Shown piece after piece: positions 26,360 through 34,830 of a stretch of 64,000 bases of DNA. The DNA is from UBA2330 sp035443185 (GTDB lineage: Bacteria > Bacteroidota > Ignavibacteria > Tepidaquicellales > Tepidaquicellaceae). Below the pieces are notes generated by a model. The model made no database searches. It saw only the letters and a program-made list of their open reading frames with translations, and was not told the origin of the DNA. The DNA is taken from positions 1 through 64,000 of the forward strand of contig DAORRV010000005.1 of NCBI GenBank assembly GCA_035443185.1, given 5' to 3'. The number at the start of each line of letters is the position of its first letter. Position 1 is the first letter of the stretch. Both the position numbers and the translations under genes were made by a program.

Positions 26360-26558
26360 AAATGGAGTTTGACAGACAGAAATTCTCTGATATCAATGAC
26401 TTGAGTTACGGAATTACAAATATTTTGTAAGCCTTTTCAATATAACTTTCCTTTTTATTTACAGAATATTTTACACGAAAAAAGATAAATTTCTTAATTG
26501 AGTCATAAACTTAAATTTTTAATACTTAGTATAATTTTTAAAAAAATAAAAACCTATT

Positions 26559-27476
26559 ATGAAATTACCATACCTTCCCTACGACAAATGGACTGACACC
26601 AGAATTACACTTCACCTTATCTTTCAGATAATCGGAAAGATAAGACTAAAAACAACTCCGCGAAAAAATCACTGGTGGTATGTCACTTTATATCTTTCCC
26701 CTAAAGGATTTTCAACTGATCAGATTCCCATGAGTGACGGCTTAAACACATTTGAAATTATTTTTAATGTACATAAAAAAGCTGTGCAGCTTTACAACAG
26801 CAAAGGTGAAGAAAAAGAAATTCCACTGGAAAACGGATATACTGTAAGTGAGTTTTATAAGAATATCATGGGAATATTAAATGAATGGGATTTACATCCG
26901 GAGTTTATTGACAAACCTATGGATATGATAACTGATAAACCGTTTGATAAAATTACTGAATTTCATCATTATGACTGGGACTCAATAAATTTATTCTGGC
27001 AGATGATGTTATGGAATGACGGGGTTTTCAAAGAGTTCAGCGGAAGATTCTATGGCAAGACCTGTCCTGTGCATATGTACTGGCATCACATGGACCTTGC
27101 CGTTACAAGGTTTTCCGGAAAACCTGCACCGCCAATGCCGCATGATGCCAGAATTTCTGACAAAGATGCATATTCACATGAAGTGATAAGTTTTGGATTC
27201 TGGGCAGGCGACGATAATTTACCTGAGCCGGCATATTATTCATATACAGCACCTGCCCCTAAAGATCTGGATAAGGAATCAATAAAACCTGAACAGGCAT
27301 TCTGGATGGATGCAAACGGAAGTCCGATGGCAATTCTGAAATACAAAGATCTCCTGAATTTTGATGATCCGCGGAAAGTTCTTATGGAATTTTTGGAAAG
27401 TGCATATCTTTCAGGTGCAAAACTTGCGGGCTGGGATATTGAAGCTTTTAAAGTAACGCCTTTGAAAGATCTTTAA
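26559..27476 (+). CDS. DUF5996-family protein
   Basis: A 305-residue soluble protein that opens 'LPYLPYDKWTDTRITLHLI' and continues with 'QIIGKIRLKTTPRKNHWWYV'; both are characteristic of DUF5996. Later conserved blocks are 'FWQMMLWNDGVFKEFSGRFY', 'CPVHMYWHHMDLAVTRFSG' and 'EVISFGFWAGDDNLPEPAYY'. The histidine/tryptophan-rich blocks could line a binding pocket, but no activity is known for the family. ATG start. The SH3-like gene begins about 21 bases downstream and the methyltransferase gene 50 bases after that, so the three may be co-transcribed. Confidence 0.85.
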   Translation: MKLPYLPYDKWTDTRITLHLIFQIIGKIRLKTTPRKNHWWYVTLYLSPKGFSTDQIPMSDGLNTFEIIFNVHKKAVQLYNSKGEEKEIPLENGYTVSEFYKNIMGILNEWDLHPEFIDKPMDMITDKPFDKITEFHHYDWDSINLFWQMMLWNDGVFKEFSGRFYGKTCPVHMYWHHMDLAVTRFSGKPAPPMPHDARISDKDAYSHEVISFGFWAGDDNLPEPAYYSYTAPAPKDLDKESIKPEQAFWMDANGSPMAILKYKDLLNFDDPRKVLMEFLESAYLSGAKLAGWDIEAFKVTPLKDL

Positions 27477-27497
27477 TTTTATAAAAAGTTTTTGACA

Positions 27498-27842
27498 ATG
27501 CAGACATTCAAAATTCTGACTTCTTACAAATCAATTTACAAAGACCCTATTGTTGTAATACCCGGGGAGATAGTTAAAATTCTTGAAATTGAAAAAGAAG
27601 AAAAGTGGAAAGGATGGATTAAAGTGGAAAGCACTTCAAACACCGGCTGGATTCCCATTCAGATAATTGAATTTTCTGATGACGGAAATACGGGGAAAAT
27701 TCTTGAAAATTATAGTGCAAAAGAACTGGACGTCGGACAGGGTGACTTGATACAAAAAATTTATTCCCTTAACGGCTGGAGCTGGTCAAAAAAAATCATT
27801 GATAATGAAGAAGGCTGGATCCCTGATGAAATTATCGGGTAG
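27498..27842 (+). CDS. Cytosolic tandem SH3-like protein
   Basis: About 114 residues with no signal peptide. Two SH3-like modules are visible: the first spans 'DPIVVIPGEIVKILEIEKEE' to 'NTGWIPIQIIEF', the second 'ELDVGQGDLIQKIY' to 'EGWIPDEIIG'. Each has the 'hxxGDhhxh ... WWxxx ... GWIPxxxh' pattern of eukaryotic-style SH3/variant SH3 domains rather than secreted bacterial SH3b. The ATG at 27498 is preferred over an in-frame TTG two codons earlier. It sits between DUF5996 and a methyltransferase on the same strand; partner unknown. Confidence 0.72.
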   Translation: MQTFKILTSYKSIYKDPIVVIPGEIVKILEIEKEEKWKGWIKVESTSNTGWIPIQIIEFSDDGNTGKILENYSAKELDVGQGDLIQKIYSLNGWSWSKKIIDNEEGWIPDEIIG

Positions 27843-27892
27843 ATTCTGATTGAATTAACAGACAGATCTGTAATAAAAACAATATATAAAAA

Positions 27893-28711
27893 ATGAAAAA
27901 AGTTTTAGACTGGCATACTCAAGAAGTAGTTAATATCTTTGATGAAGCAAGTATATGGGCCGCGATGTTTGGCAGACTTCTTCTTGAAAATATTCCAATG
28001 AAATCTGAAGCGAAAGTTTTAGATGTTGGATTTGGACTTGGGTTTCCTTTAATAGAATTGAGTCAGAGATTTGGTGAAAATTCAAAAATATATGGAATAG
28101 ATATTTGGCACGAAGCAATTATCAGAGCAAAGGAAAAGATCCGGGTACTTGAATTATCAAACATTGAGATCTTCGAGCAAAGTGCTGAAATTATTCCCCT
28201 TCCTGATAACGAACTGGATTTAATATGTTCTAATCTGGGTGTAAATAATTTTGAAAACAGGGAAACCGTTCTAAAGGAATGTTACAGAGTATTAAAGACC
28301 GGAGGTTCTATTTGCATTTCCACAAATCCGGTTGGGACATTTAAAGAATTGTTTGATCTCTACCATGAATTATTAAAGGAAAAAAATATGGATGATTGTT
28401 TGTTGGATTTCAGAAAAATTATTGATCACAGAGGTACAGAAGAATCTATAATTTCAGAATTTGAACTGTCAGGTTTTAAGTATTCGAAAAAATCTACTGA
28501 TAAAACTTTTATTAAATTTACAAATGCAAAAGCCTTATTTGATCATTCATTAATAAGGATTGGTTTTCTTGAAAGCTGGAAAACTATAATTCCTTCAGAT
28601 AAACGAAATGAATTTTTTGATTTATTAATTAAAAAAATAGACGGAAACATTTTAAAGAATGGGAATTTTATAATTTCAATTCCTATGCTTTATCTCGAAT
28701 TTAAAAAATAA
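27893..28711 (+). CDS. Class I SAM-dependent methyltransferase (UbiE/Methyltransf_11-like)
   Basis: A 272-residue enzyme: motif I 'VLDVGFGLGFPLIELSQRFG', motif II 'IYGIDIWHEAIIRAKEKI', and 'LPDNELDLICSNLGVNNFEN' followed by 'ECYRVLKTGGSICISTNPVG' as post-motifs. The extra C-terminal segment of about 80 residues ('FLESWKTIIPSDKRNEFFDL') may cap the substrate site. Two such methyltransferases occur in the window, and they are not close copies. ATG start, 50 bases after the SH3 gene. It converges with the YCF48-repeat gene. Confidence 0.85.
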   Translation: MKKVLDWHTQEVVNIFDEASIWAAMFGRLLLENIPMKSEAKVLDVGFGLGFPLIELSQRFGENSKIYGIDIWHEAIIRAKEKIRVLELSNIEIFEQSAEIIPLPDNELDLICSNLGVNNFENRETVLKECYRVLKTGGSICISTNPVGTFKELFDLYHELLKEKNMDDCLLDFRKIIDHRGTEESIISEFELSGFKYSKKSTDKTFIKFTNAKALFDHSLIRIGFLESWKTIIPSDKRNEFFDLLIKKIDGNILKNGNFIISIPMLYLEFKK

Positions 28712-28753
28712 AACTAAATTCTGCATATATTTAGCTTAATTCATTTGAACAGT

Positions 28754-29962
28754 TTATTTTATCAAAATCATTTTCCTGATCTGAATAAAATCACCAGCCT
28801 CGATTTTGTAAAAATAAATTCCACTTGCTAAAATGTCTGCACTAAAGTTAACTCCATAATATCCGGGCTGTTTATATTCATTGATAAGAACTGCAACTTC
28901 ACTTCCAAGGATATCATAAACTTTTAAAGATATAATTGATGCTTTTGGAATCGCATATTCAATAGTAGTTGTGGGGTTAAACGGATTAGGATAATTCTGA
29001 AATATTGCAAATTTCTCAGGTACTTCATCTGAATTTGAATTTATCCCTACACCTCCGTTTTCTGTATAGAATATCCTTCCATTCTGTCCGACTGTCCAGC
29101 CTTTGTTTTCATTTACAAAAAAAACACTGTAAAGATCTCCTGTAAAAGGTATCGTTTGCGAAACCCAATTATCTCCGCCGTCAGTGGTCTTTAGGATCTT
29201 ACCTGTTCCCACAGCTGTACCTGATCCTGAGTTTGAAAAATAGATGCTGAAAAGATTATTTGCAGTATTTGAATTTTGCGAAACCCAGTTATCTCCGCCG
29301 TTTGTTGTCTTTAAAATTTTACCGTTATATCCTGCCACAAAACCTGTATTCTGATCAGTAAAAAAAATACTTCTGAGTTCTGAAGTCAATCCGCTGCTTT
29401 GACTTGTCCAGTTTAAACCGCCATTATTTGTCCTGAGAATTGTTCCGTTAAATCCGGCTGCATAAGCAGTCGTACTGCTGATCATATTAACTCCTGCAAT
29501 CTCCGAATTAACACCGCTGTTATTCAGTGTCCACGTGGCTCCTCCGTTTGTTGTTGTTATTATTACACCATTTTGTCCTCCTATAATCCCGTTCTGCACA
29601 TCTATAAAATTCACATGTACAAGATGCTCTGTTGTATTGCTGATCTGTGAAATCCAGTTTTGTCCTCCGTTAGTCGTCCTTAAGATCAGACCTGACTCAC
29701 CGACTATTGTACCGTTCATTTGATCTGAAAAGAAAATGTCTCTTAAAAATCCTGTCGTTCCGGAAGGTAAAACAGTCCAGTTATTTCCGCCGTTTATTGT
29801 TTGAAGGATCAGACCTGATGTTCCGACGATGAAACCGTTCATCGGATCTGGAAATGAAACACCCAGTAGTGTTTCGTTAGTATTACTTGTCTGTTGGATC
29901 CAGTCTGCATTTGCATTTGTAATACTAAAAATAAAAATGAGAGTTAGTAAAGTATTTTTCAT
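28754..29962 (-). CDS. Secreted YCF48-like repeat protein with T9SS sorting domain
   Basis: The 402-residue protein has a signal peptide (1-19, 'SITNANA'), about six to seven beta-propeller repeats of roughly 42 residues, each with 'TTNGGxNWxxQ' and 'GxxGxIL(R/K)T', and a type A sorting domain. The sorting domain runs from 'FAIFQNYPNPFNPTTTIEYA' to the C-terminal 'FIQIRKMILIK'. YCF48/BNR-type propellers in T9SS cargo are usually extracellular or surface-bound; the target is unknown. The repeats are very alike at DNA level, which may reflect internal duplication. ATG start. Confidence 0.88.
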   Translation of the reverse strand: MKNTLLTLIFIFSITNANADWIQQTSNTNETLLGVSFPDPMNGFIVGTSGLILQTINGGNNWTVLPSGTTGFLRDIFFSDQMNGTIVGESGLILRTTNGGQNWISQISNTTEHLVHVNFIDVQNGIIGGQNGVIITTTNGGATWTLNNSGVNSEIAGVNMISSTTAYAAGFNGTILRTNNGGLNWTSQSSGLTSELRSIFFTDQNTGFVAGYNGKILKTTNGGDNWVSQNSNTANNLFSIYFSNSGSGTAVGTGKILKTTDGGDNWVSQTIPFTGDLYSVFFVNENKGWTVGQNGRIFYTENGGVGINSNSDEVPEKFAIFQNYPNPFNPTTTIEYAIPKASIISLKVYDILGSEVAVLINEYKQPGYYGVNFSADILASGIYFYKIEAGDFIQIRKMILIK

Positions 29963-30095
29963 TTGTTAATTGATGTTTAAATTATTTAAAAAGTTTGTTT
30001 GATATATATTAAAAAACTTAATACTATTACTATCTGATCTATATATGAATGAATGCTACAAAATTAATTACTATTTCGAATTAGGGGATTTATCC

Positions 30096-31859
30096 TTATT
30101 TAAGCAAAACCATTCTTTTAGTTTCAGCTGATTCTCCCGCCTGCAGTTTATAAAAAAATACACCGCTGGGGAAATTACTTCCATCGAAAGTGACAGAGTA
30201 GCTGCCGGCAGATTGTGTTTCACTTACTAAAGTCGTTAATTCATTTCCTAAAACATCATAGACTTTCAGCGAAACATCACTGACACTTGAACATTGGTAA
30301 GTAATAATAGTCGTCGGATTAAAGGGGTTTGGATAGTTTTGTTTGAGTTCAAAAAAATCTGGATTGATACTCTGATCTTTTACAGAAGTAATATTTCCAT
30401 CTTCACTTACAGTAATATATCTGTTCACCTGCAGATTAGTAAAAACAGAAGTTGTTCCTGAAAGCCATTCAATTTTCATTGAATCTATAACAGCAGCATT
30501 TCCTAAGCCAAAATTCAGGATGAGATTTCCACTGTTATATCCGGACTGAGATTGTATTTCCCTTAACTGCCACACCGGCAATCCGTTTATCTGGGCTTTG
30601 ATCCTGACTTTTGTCCCAATTGCGCTTTTCGAGGAAATGACACCATTGCATTTAATTCCGATCCAGTTATTGCTGTTACTATTGTTCACATATAAAAAAT
30701 TTTTCTGATTAAGACGATTGGCTACAAACAAATCCAACGCGCCGTCATTGTTGTAATCACCGAATACACATCCAAAAGAATTTCCACCGTCATTTACTAC
30801 AGAACCGCCGGAAATTTTTGTAAAATCATAATCAGGAGCACCGTTATTTAAATATAAAAAATTATTTTGAAGATCATCGTTGCAAACGAAGATGTCCAGA
30901 TCACCGTCGTTGTCTATGTCACCCCAGCAGCTTCCCACACTGCTTCCGCCGTCATTGGAAACTATACCTGTATTTAATGCTGTCAGTTCATATAAAGGTG
31001 GACCGCTGTTTCTGTAAAGAATATTATTCTGGTCAAGAAAATTTGCAGCAAATAGATCCTGATTTCCGTCATTGTTGTAATCACCCCAGCTTCCACCCAG
31101 GGTTGATTTCCCATCAGCAATTACAGTTTTGTTAAAAGTTAGATTTCCGTTATTCATGAAAAGATTGTCGTTCTGATTGCCGGCATTTCCTATAAACAGA
31201 TCCGGAAGTCTGTCATTATTAAAGTCACTCCATACTGCATTAATAGAGAATGCATTTCCGTCAAGAAGAAATGAAGCTGTATCGATCTTTGTAAAATCAA
31301 AAGCGGGCTGACCATTATTGAGATAAAGAAAATCGTTTCCCTGAAAATTTACTATAAACAGATCAAGATCACCGTCACGGTCGATATCAAGCCAGTGTCC
31401 GCTGTTGGAATTTGCTGAATCATTTACAATACTGCCTGTCATTATTTTTGTAAAAGAAGAATCACCATTACCAGTATATAGAAAATTCTTAAAAAAATTT
31501 CTGTTGGTTACAAAAAGATCTGACTTGCCGTCGTTATTGTAATCTGCAAATGCTCCTCCTATCGAACTTCCACCGTCAGTAACAACCGGACCACTTTGCA
31601 CTTTAAAGAATCCTCCGTTTCTGTTATTGATGAACAAAGAGTTATTCTGACTTGTAAGATTTCCATTTGCTACAAACAGATCAAGCCATCCGTCATTGTT
31701 CAGATCCACCCAGAATCCACCTCCACTTTCTAACATTTCGTTTACAACAGGATTATCCGGATCGGTGATCTTTGTATATGTCTGTGAATTTGTTGATCCG
31801 CTGAAAAGTATTCCATATAAAATTAATATAATGACGAAATTGATTTTGGATAAATTCAT
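30096..31859 (-). CDS. Secreted FG-GAP/ASPIC-UnbV protein with T9SS sorting domain
   Basis: A 587-residue protein with a signal peptide ending near 'GSTNSQ' (26). It has seven calcium-loop-type FG-GAP/VCBS repeats, each with a D-x-N/D-x-D-G-like loop such as 'DYNNDGKSDLFVTN' or 'DIDNDGDLDIFVCN'. An ASPIC/UnbV module follows ('NNWIGIKCNGVISSKSAIGT' to 'IEWLSGTTSVFTNLQ'), then a sorting domain from 'FELKQNYPNPFNPTTIITY' to 'KRMVLLK'. This CRTAC1-like layout is common in secreted adhesive or calcium-binding proteins. It is the first of two T9SS cargo genes in a row on the minus strand. Confidence 0.88.
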   Translation of the reverse strand: MNLSKINFVIILILYGILFSGSTNSQTYTKITDPDNPVVNEMLESGGGFWVDLNNDGWLDLFVANGNLTSQNNSLFINNRNGGFFKVQSGPVVTDGGSSIGGAFADYNNDGKSDLFVTNRNFFKNFLYTGNGDSSFTKIMTGSIVNDSANSNSGHWLDIDRDGDLDLFIVNFQGNDFLYLNNGQPAFDFTKIDTASFLLDGNAFSINAVWSDFNNDRLPDLFIGNAGNQNDNLFMNNGNLTFNKTVIADGKSTLGGSWGDYNNDGNQDLFAANFLDQNNILYRNSGPPLYELTALNTGIVSNDGGSSVGSCWGDIDNDGDLDIFVCNDDLQNNFLYLNNGAPDYDFTKISGGSVVNDGGNSFGCVFGDYNNDGALDLFVANRLNQKNFLYVNNSNSNNWIGIKCNGVISSKSAIGTKVRIKAQINGLPVWQLREIQSQSGYNSGNLILNFGLGNAAVIDSMKIEWLSGTTSVFTNLQVNRYITVSEDGNITSVKDQSINPDFFELKQNYPNPFNPTTIITYQCSSVSDVSLKVYDVLGNELTTLVSETQSAGSYSVTFDGSNFPSGVFFYKLQAGESAETKRMVLLK

Positions 31860-31940
31860 AATAAATTTTTAAATTTTTTAAATATTTAACGATTTAAGAA
31901 TTATTTATTTTAAATTAAGAAGAATAAAATCATAAGGACA

Positions 31941-31956
31941 TCTCATATATATGAGA
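31941..31956. promoter_or_regulatory. Perfect 16-base palindrome upstream of the FG-GAP gene
   Basis: TCTCATATATATGAGA is its own reverse complement and ends about 82 bases before the ATG of the FG-GAP/UnbV gene. It could be an operator for a dimeric regulator; no regulator gene is adjacent. Confidence 0.3.
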
Positions 31957-32043
31957 TACGGCAATTTAAATAACTATTAAAAACTGTCGGAAAAATATAG
32001 ATTTATTTTGCAAAAAATTTTTTTTGTATCCATTTTTATATCT

Positions 32044-32143
32044 NNNNNNNNNNNNNNNNNNNNNNNNNNNNNNNNNNNNNNNNNNNNNNNNNNNNNNNNN
32101 NNNNNNNNNNNNNNNNNNNNNNNNNNNNNNNNNNNNNNNNNNN
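32044..32143. other. Assembly gap of 100 N
   Basis: Exactly 100 N, the conventional placeholder for a scaffold join of unknown size. The order of sequence to its left and right depends on scaffolding. Confidence 0.99.
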
Positions 32144-32187
32144 ATTTTTTGCTTTAAAAATTATAACATATTTTCAATCATCCAAAA

Positions 32188-32853
32188 ATGAAGTTTATTT
32201 ACGCAAAGGAATTGAATCAGATGTTTGATGTAACTGGTCATTTCTATAATTTAAAACTATCCGGCTCAGTTTTTAAATGCAGAAGTGTCCTTGAAATCAG
32301 AAGGAAAAATTCCGGCGAAGAGAATGTGCTTCCCGATATTATTGTGATAATGATGAATCCCGGATCTTCCCGACCAATCGATAAGAATTTTAAAATAAAT
32401 ACTTTTTCAAAAAAAGAGTACCTGGGTATAAAGGTAAGAGATGTTGTGCCAACACGACCTGATAATGCGCAGTATCAGATCATGAGACTTATGATATTCA
32501 ACAAATGGAATTTTGTCAGGGTGCTGAATCTTTCTGATCTGAGAAATGGAAACAGCGGCAAATTCAAAACTGAATTTATAAGTGCAATGAAGCTTGATAA
32601 GACTAATCCTCATTGTCTTACACATAAAGATCGGAGTAAAGAACTGATTAATTTTTTGAAATCAAAAAACGGAAAGATCATTGCTGCGTGGGGAAGTATT
32701 TCCGAGTTAAAAATTCCTGCTGAAAATATTTTAAAACTTAATAAAAATATCATCGGCATCATAAATGGTAACGTTCCAAATTACCGTTATGCAAGTCCAT
32801 ATCTGAAATCTCAAAAAACAGAATGGCTTAAAGAGATTCAAAAAAAATTGTGA
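32188..32853 (+). CDS. DUF1643-like protein
   Basis: A 221-residue cytoplasmic protein. 'DIIVIMMNPGSSRP' (about 50-63) matches the 'hhhMlNPSxA' heart of DUF1643. The following 'FVRVLNLSDLRNGNSGKFKT' and 'KIIAAWGSISELKIPAE' match the family blocks for the NLF/AWG region. Members are widespread in bacteria and phages and lack a proven activity. ATG start. It follows the N gap, so a gene upstream may be lost. The call rests on motif resemblance and is moderately firm. Confidence 0.7.
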   Translation: MKFIYAKELNQMFDVTGHFYNLKLSGSVFKCRSVLEIRRKNSGEENVLPDIIVIMMNPGSSRPIDKNFKINTFSKKEYLGIKVRDVVPTRPDNAQYQIMRLMIFNKWNFVRVLNLSDLRNGNSGKFKTEFISAMKLDKTNPHCLTHKDRSKELINFLKSKNGKIIAAWGSISELKIPAENILKLNKNIIGIINGNVPNYRYASPYLKSQKTEWLKEIQKKL

Positions 32854-33028
32854 AATATTATAAGAATGTAAATGTATCAGCATATAGTAATCTCAAATTT
32901 TAATAACCTTAACAATTAAATTTAAAAATACGGTTGGTTTTTAAATCCAGCACTTTCACATTGAGTATTAATCTGTTTATCCATAAGTTTAAATAAATCA
33001 AAAAAAATTATATAACTAAATTTTAACT

Positions 33029-33442
33029 ATGAAAACTCTAAACGCATATCTGATCTTTCCGGGAAACTGCAGAGAGGCAATGAACTTTTATCATGAATGT
33101 TTAGGCGGGGAAATGGTAAACATGATTACTTTCGAAGGCGCACCAATGGAAGTCGAAGAGAAATACAAAAACAATATAATGCATGCCCAGCTTAAATCTG
33201 ACGGCATAGACCTTATGGCATCTGACGGAAAGCCGGGAGGCACACATATTTCGGGAAACAATATTTCTCTGAGTTTAAATGTAACAAGTGAAGCTGAACA
33301 GGATGAGATATTTGAAAAACTTTCTAATGGCGGAAAAATTGTTATGGAACTTGAAGACACATTCTGGGGAGCACGGTTTGGAATGATTACAGATAAATTC
33401 GGGATCCAGTGGATGCTGAATTATTATAAACCGCAGAAATAA
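33029..33442 (+). CDS. VOC-family protein, PhnB type
   Basis: A 137-residue vicinal-oxygen-chelate protein of the PhnB-like subgroup. It opens 'LNAYLIFPGNCREAMNFYHE', carries 'MHAQLKSDGIDLMASDG' in the middle and 'FWGARFGMITDKFGIQWML' at the end; the last two are PhnB hallmarks. Some members act on aromatic methyl donors but most, including this one, have no assigned substrate. ATG start; a DUF302 gene begins 25 bases downstream on the same strand, which suggests a two-gene unit. Confidence 0.87.
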   Translation: MKTLNAYLIFPGNCREAMNFYHECLGGEMVNMITFEGAPMEVEEKYKNNIMHAQLKSDGIDLMASDGKPGGTHISGNNISLSLNVTSEAEQDEIFEKLSNGGKIVMELEDTFWGARFGMITDKFGIQWMLNYYKPQK

Positions 33443-33467
33443 TTTTATAAAATTTAATTTAAAGACC

Positions 33468-33857
33468 ATGTCATATTCTTTTGATAAAACACTTACAGAT
33501 ATAAGTTTTGACGATGCAATCACCAAAGTCACAGACGAACTTAAAAAAGAAGGCTTCGGCATTTTAACAGAGATAGACGTCAAGGAAACTCTGAAAAAAA
33601 AGATTGATGCCGATATAAATAATTACAAAATACTCGGAGCTTGTAATCCGGGCTTTGCGCATAAAGCTATTCTTGCTGAAAATAAAATTGGGGTGTTCCT
33701 TCCCTGTAATGTTATAGTTATGGAAAGTGAAAACGGTGATATCGAAATCTCTGCTGTAGATCCATCTGCTTCAATGTCTGCTGTTAATAATGAAAGTCTG
33801 GCAGGAATAGCAGTTGAAGTAAGGGATAAGCTGAAAAAAGTTATAGATCAGGTTTGA
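33468..33857 (+). CDS. DUF302 domain protein
   Basis: This 129-residue protein is almost wholly a DUF302 domain. 'SFDDAITKVTDELKKEGFGI' and 'EIDVKETLKKKIDADINNYK' form the first half, and 'ILGACNPGFAHKAILAENKI' with 'FLPCNVIVME' the conserved cysteine-containing core. DUF302 proteins fold as TATA-box-protein-like modules and often accompany metal or redox genes; no activity is established. It follows the PhnB-type gene by 25 bases and converges with the acetyltransferase gene. Confidence 0.9.
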   Translation: MSYSFDKTLTDISFDDAITKVTDELKKEGFGILTEIDVKETLKKKIDADINNYKILGACNPGFAHKAILAENKIGVFLPCNVIVMESENGDIEISAVDPSASMSAVNNESLAGIAVEVRDKLKKVIDQV

Positions 33858-33886
33858 ACAGTATGAAATTTTTTCAAATAAAACTT

Positions 33887-34708
33887 TTACTTTTTTTTCT
33901 TAAATGTACTTTCAAAATATTCACCCGCTATAGTGAATCCTAAATTCTGATAGCATTTGATCGCCGGTAAATTTTCCGAATGAACATTCAGTCCGATCTG
34001 ATCTGTAGTTTTAAACAGATCACGGCATAAAACAGAAGTGAGTTTACGGCAAACTGATCTGCCTCTGTGCTCAGACAGAGTTGTAATATTCCCAAGAGCT
34101 GCAACTTTGAATTCGGGAGAATATACGTGAATACCTGCAACGCCTATAAGTTCATCTTCAAAATAATATCCAAAGTATTTTCCCGTTTCTAACATCCTCA
34201 AATCAAACCAGTTATCCGGGTATGACTTTTTATAAAATTCACTTATCACATCAATGTCAGAAGGCGATAACCTTTTAATATAATCCAATCCTTTATTTTC
34301 ATTAGCTTCATTAAATTCTTTAAAATCATTTTCTCTCAGACACATTTTGAAATGTCTGCCATAATCCAGTTTATCATATGATCTTTCAAAAACTTCGTCT
34401 AATCCTTTTGAAAAGTGTGTGTAAATATTATCAGGCAGGTCCTTTAAAATTCTGTTAAGAAGTTCCTTCAAATTTAAATTTTCACCATCGCAAACCGCGA
34501 TCAGTACAGGCAGATCTGTGCCGCGATAAATAAATGCCATCTCAATGATTTCTTCAATATCATTCTGTTTTTCTAAAAGTGCAAACCATTCAGTATTTGT
34601 AAAAAAGAAATCATCCAGATCACCGATCGGATATACATTGAGACAGGTATTTTTTCTGTAAAAATTTTCGATTACCTTTTTATCTGAAATTTTTTTTATA
34701 TATCTCAC
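33887..34708 (-). CDS. GNAT-family acetyltransferase
   Basis: A 273-residue protein whose C-terminal half (about 140-270) is a GNAT fold: 'AALGNITTLSEHRGRSVCRK' is the acetyl-CoA pyrophosphate loop in a variant of the RxxGxG form, followed by 'IGLNVHSENLPAIKCYQNLG'. The N-terminal half (1-135) resembles the extra GNAT-like module of two-domain FeeM/RimI-like proteins. The start is GTG (34706-34708); an overlapping ATG two bases upstream is out of frame. Substrate unknown. Confidence 0.82.
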   Translation of the reverse strand: MRYIKKISDKKVIENFYRKNTCLNVYPIGDLDDFFFTNTEWFALLEKQNDIEEIIEMAFIYRGTDLPVLIAVCDGENLNLKELLNRILKDLPDNIYTHFSKGLDEVFERSYDKLDYGRHFKMCLRENDFKEFNEANENKGLDYIKRLSPSDIDVISEFYKKSYPDNWFDLRMLETGKYFGYYFEDELIGVAGIHVYSPEFKVAALGNITTLSEHRGRSVCRKLTSVLCRDLFKTTDQIGLNVHSENLPAIKCYQNLGFTIAGEYFESTFKKKK

Positions 34709-34830
34709 ATTCGGTTTTTAACTGTTTTAAGTTAAAGAAAAAAGTTGGCCTTTTTTAAAAAACTCTTGATTAGAATTAAATTTAAAAATCAATTTAGTTA
34801 ACTTAAAAAATTAAAAAAATTTAATAAATA

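Larger units (their letters stand above)
31860..32187. other. Spacer interrupted by an assembly gap
   Basis: Apart from the N run, the spacer holds a perfect 16-base palindrome (31941-31956) and AT-rich leader sequence. What the missing bases contain cannot be judged. Confidence 0.6.
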
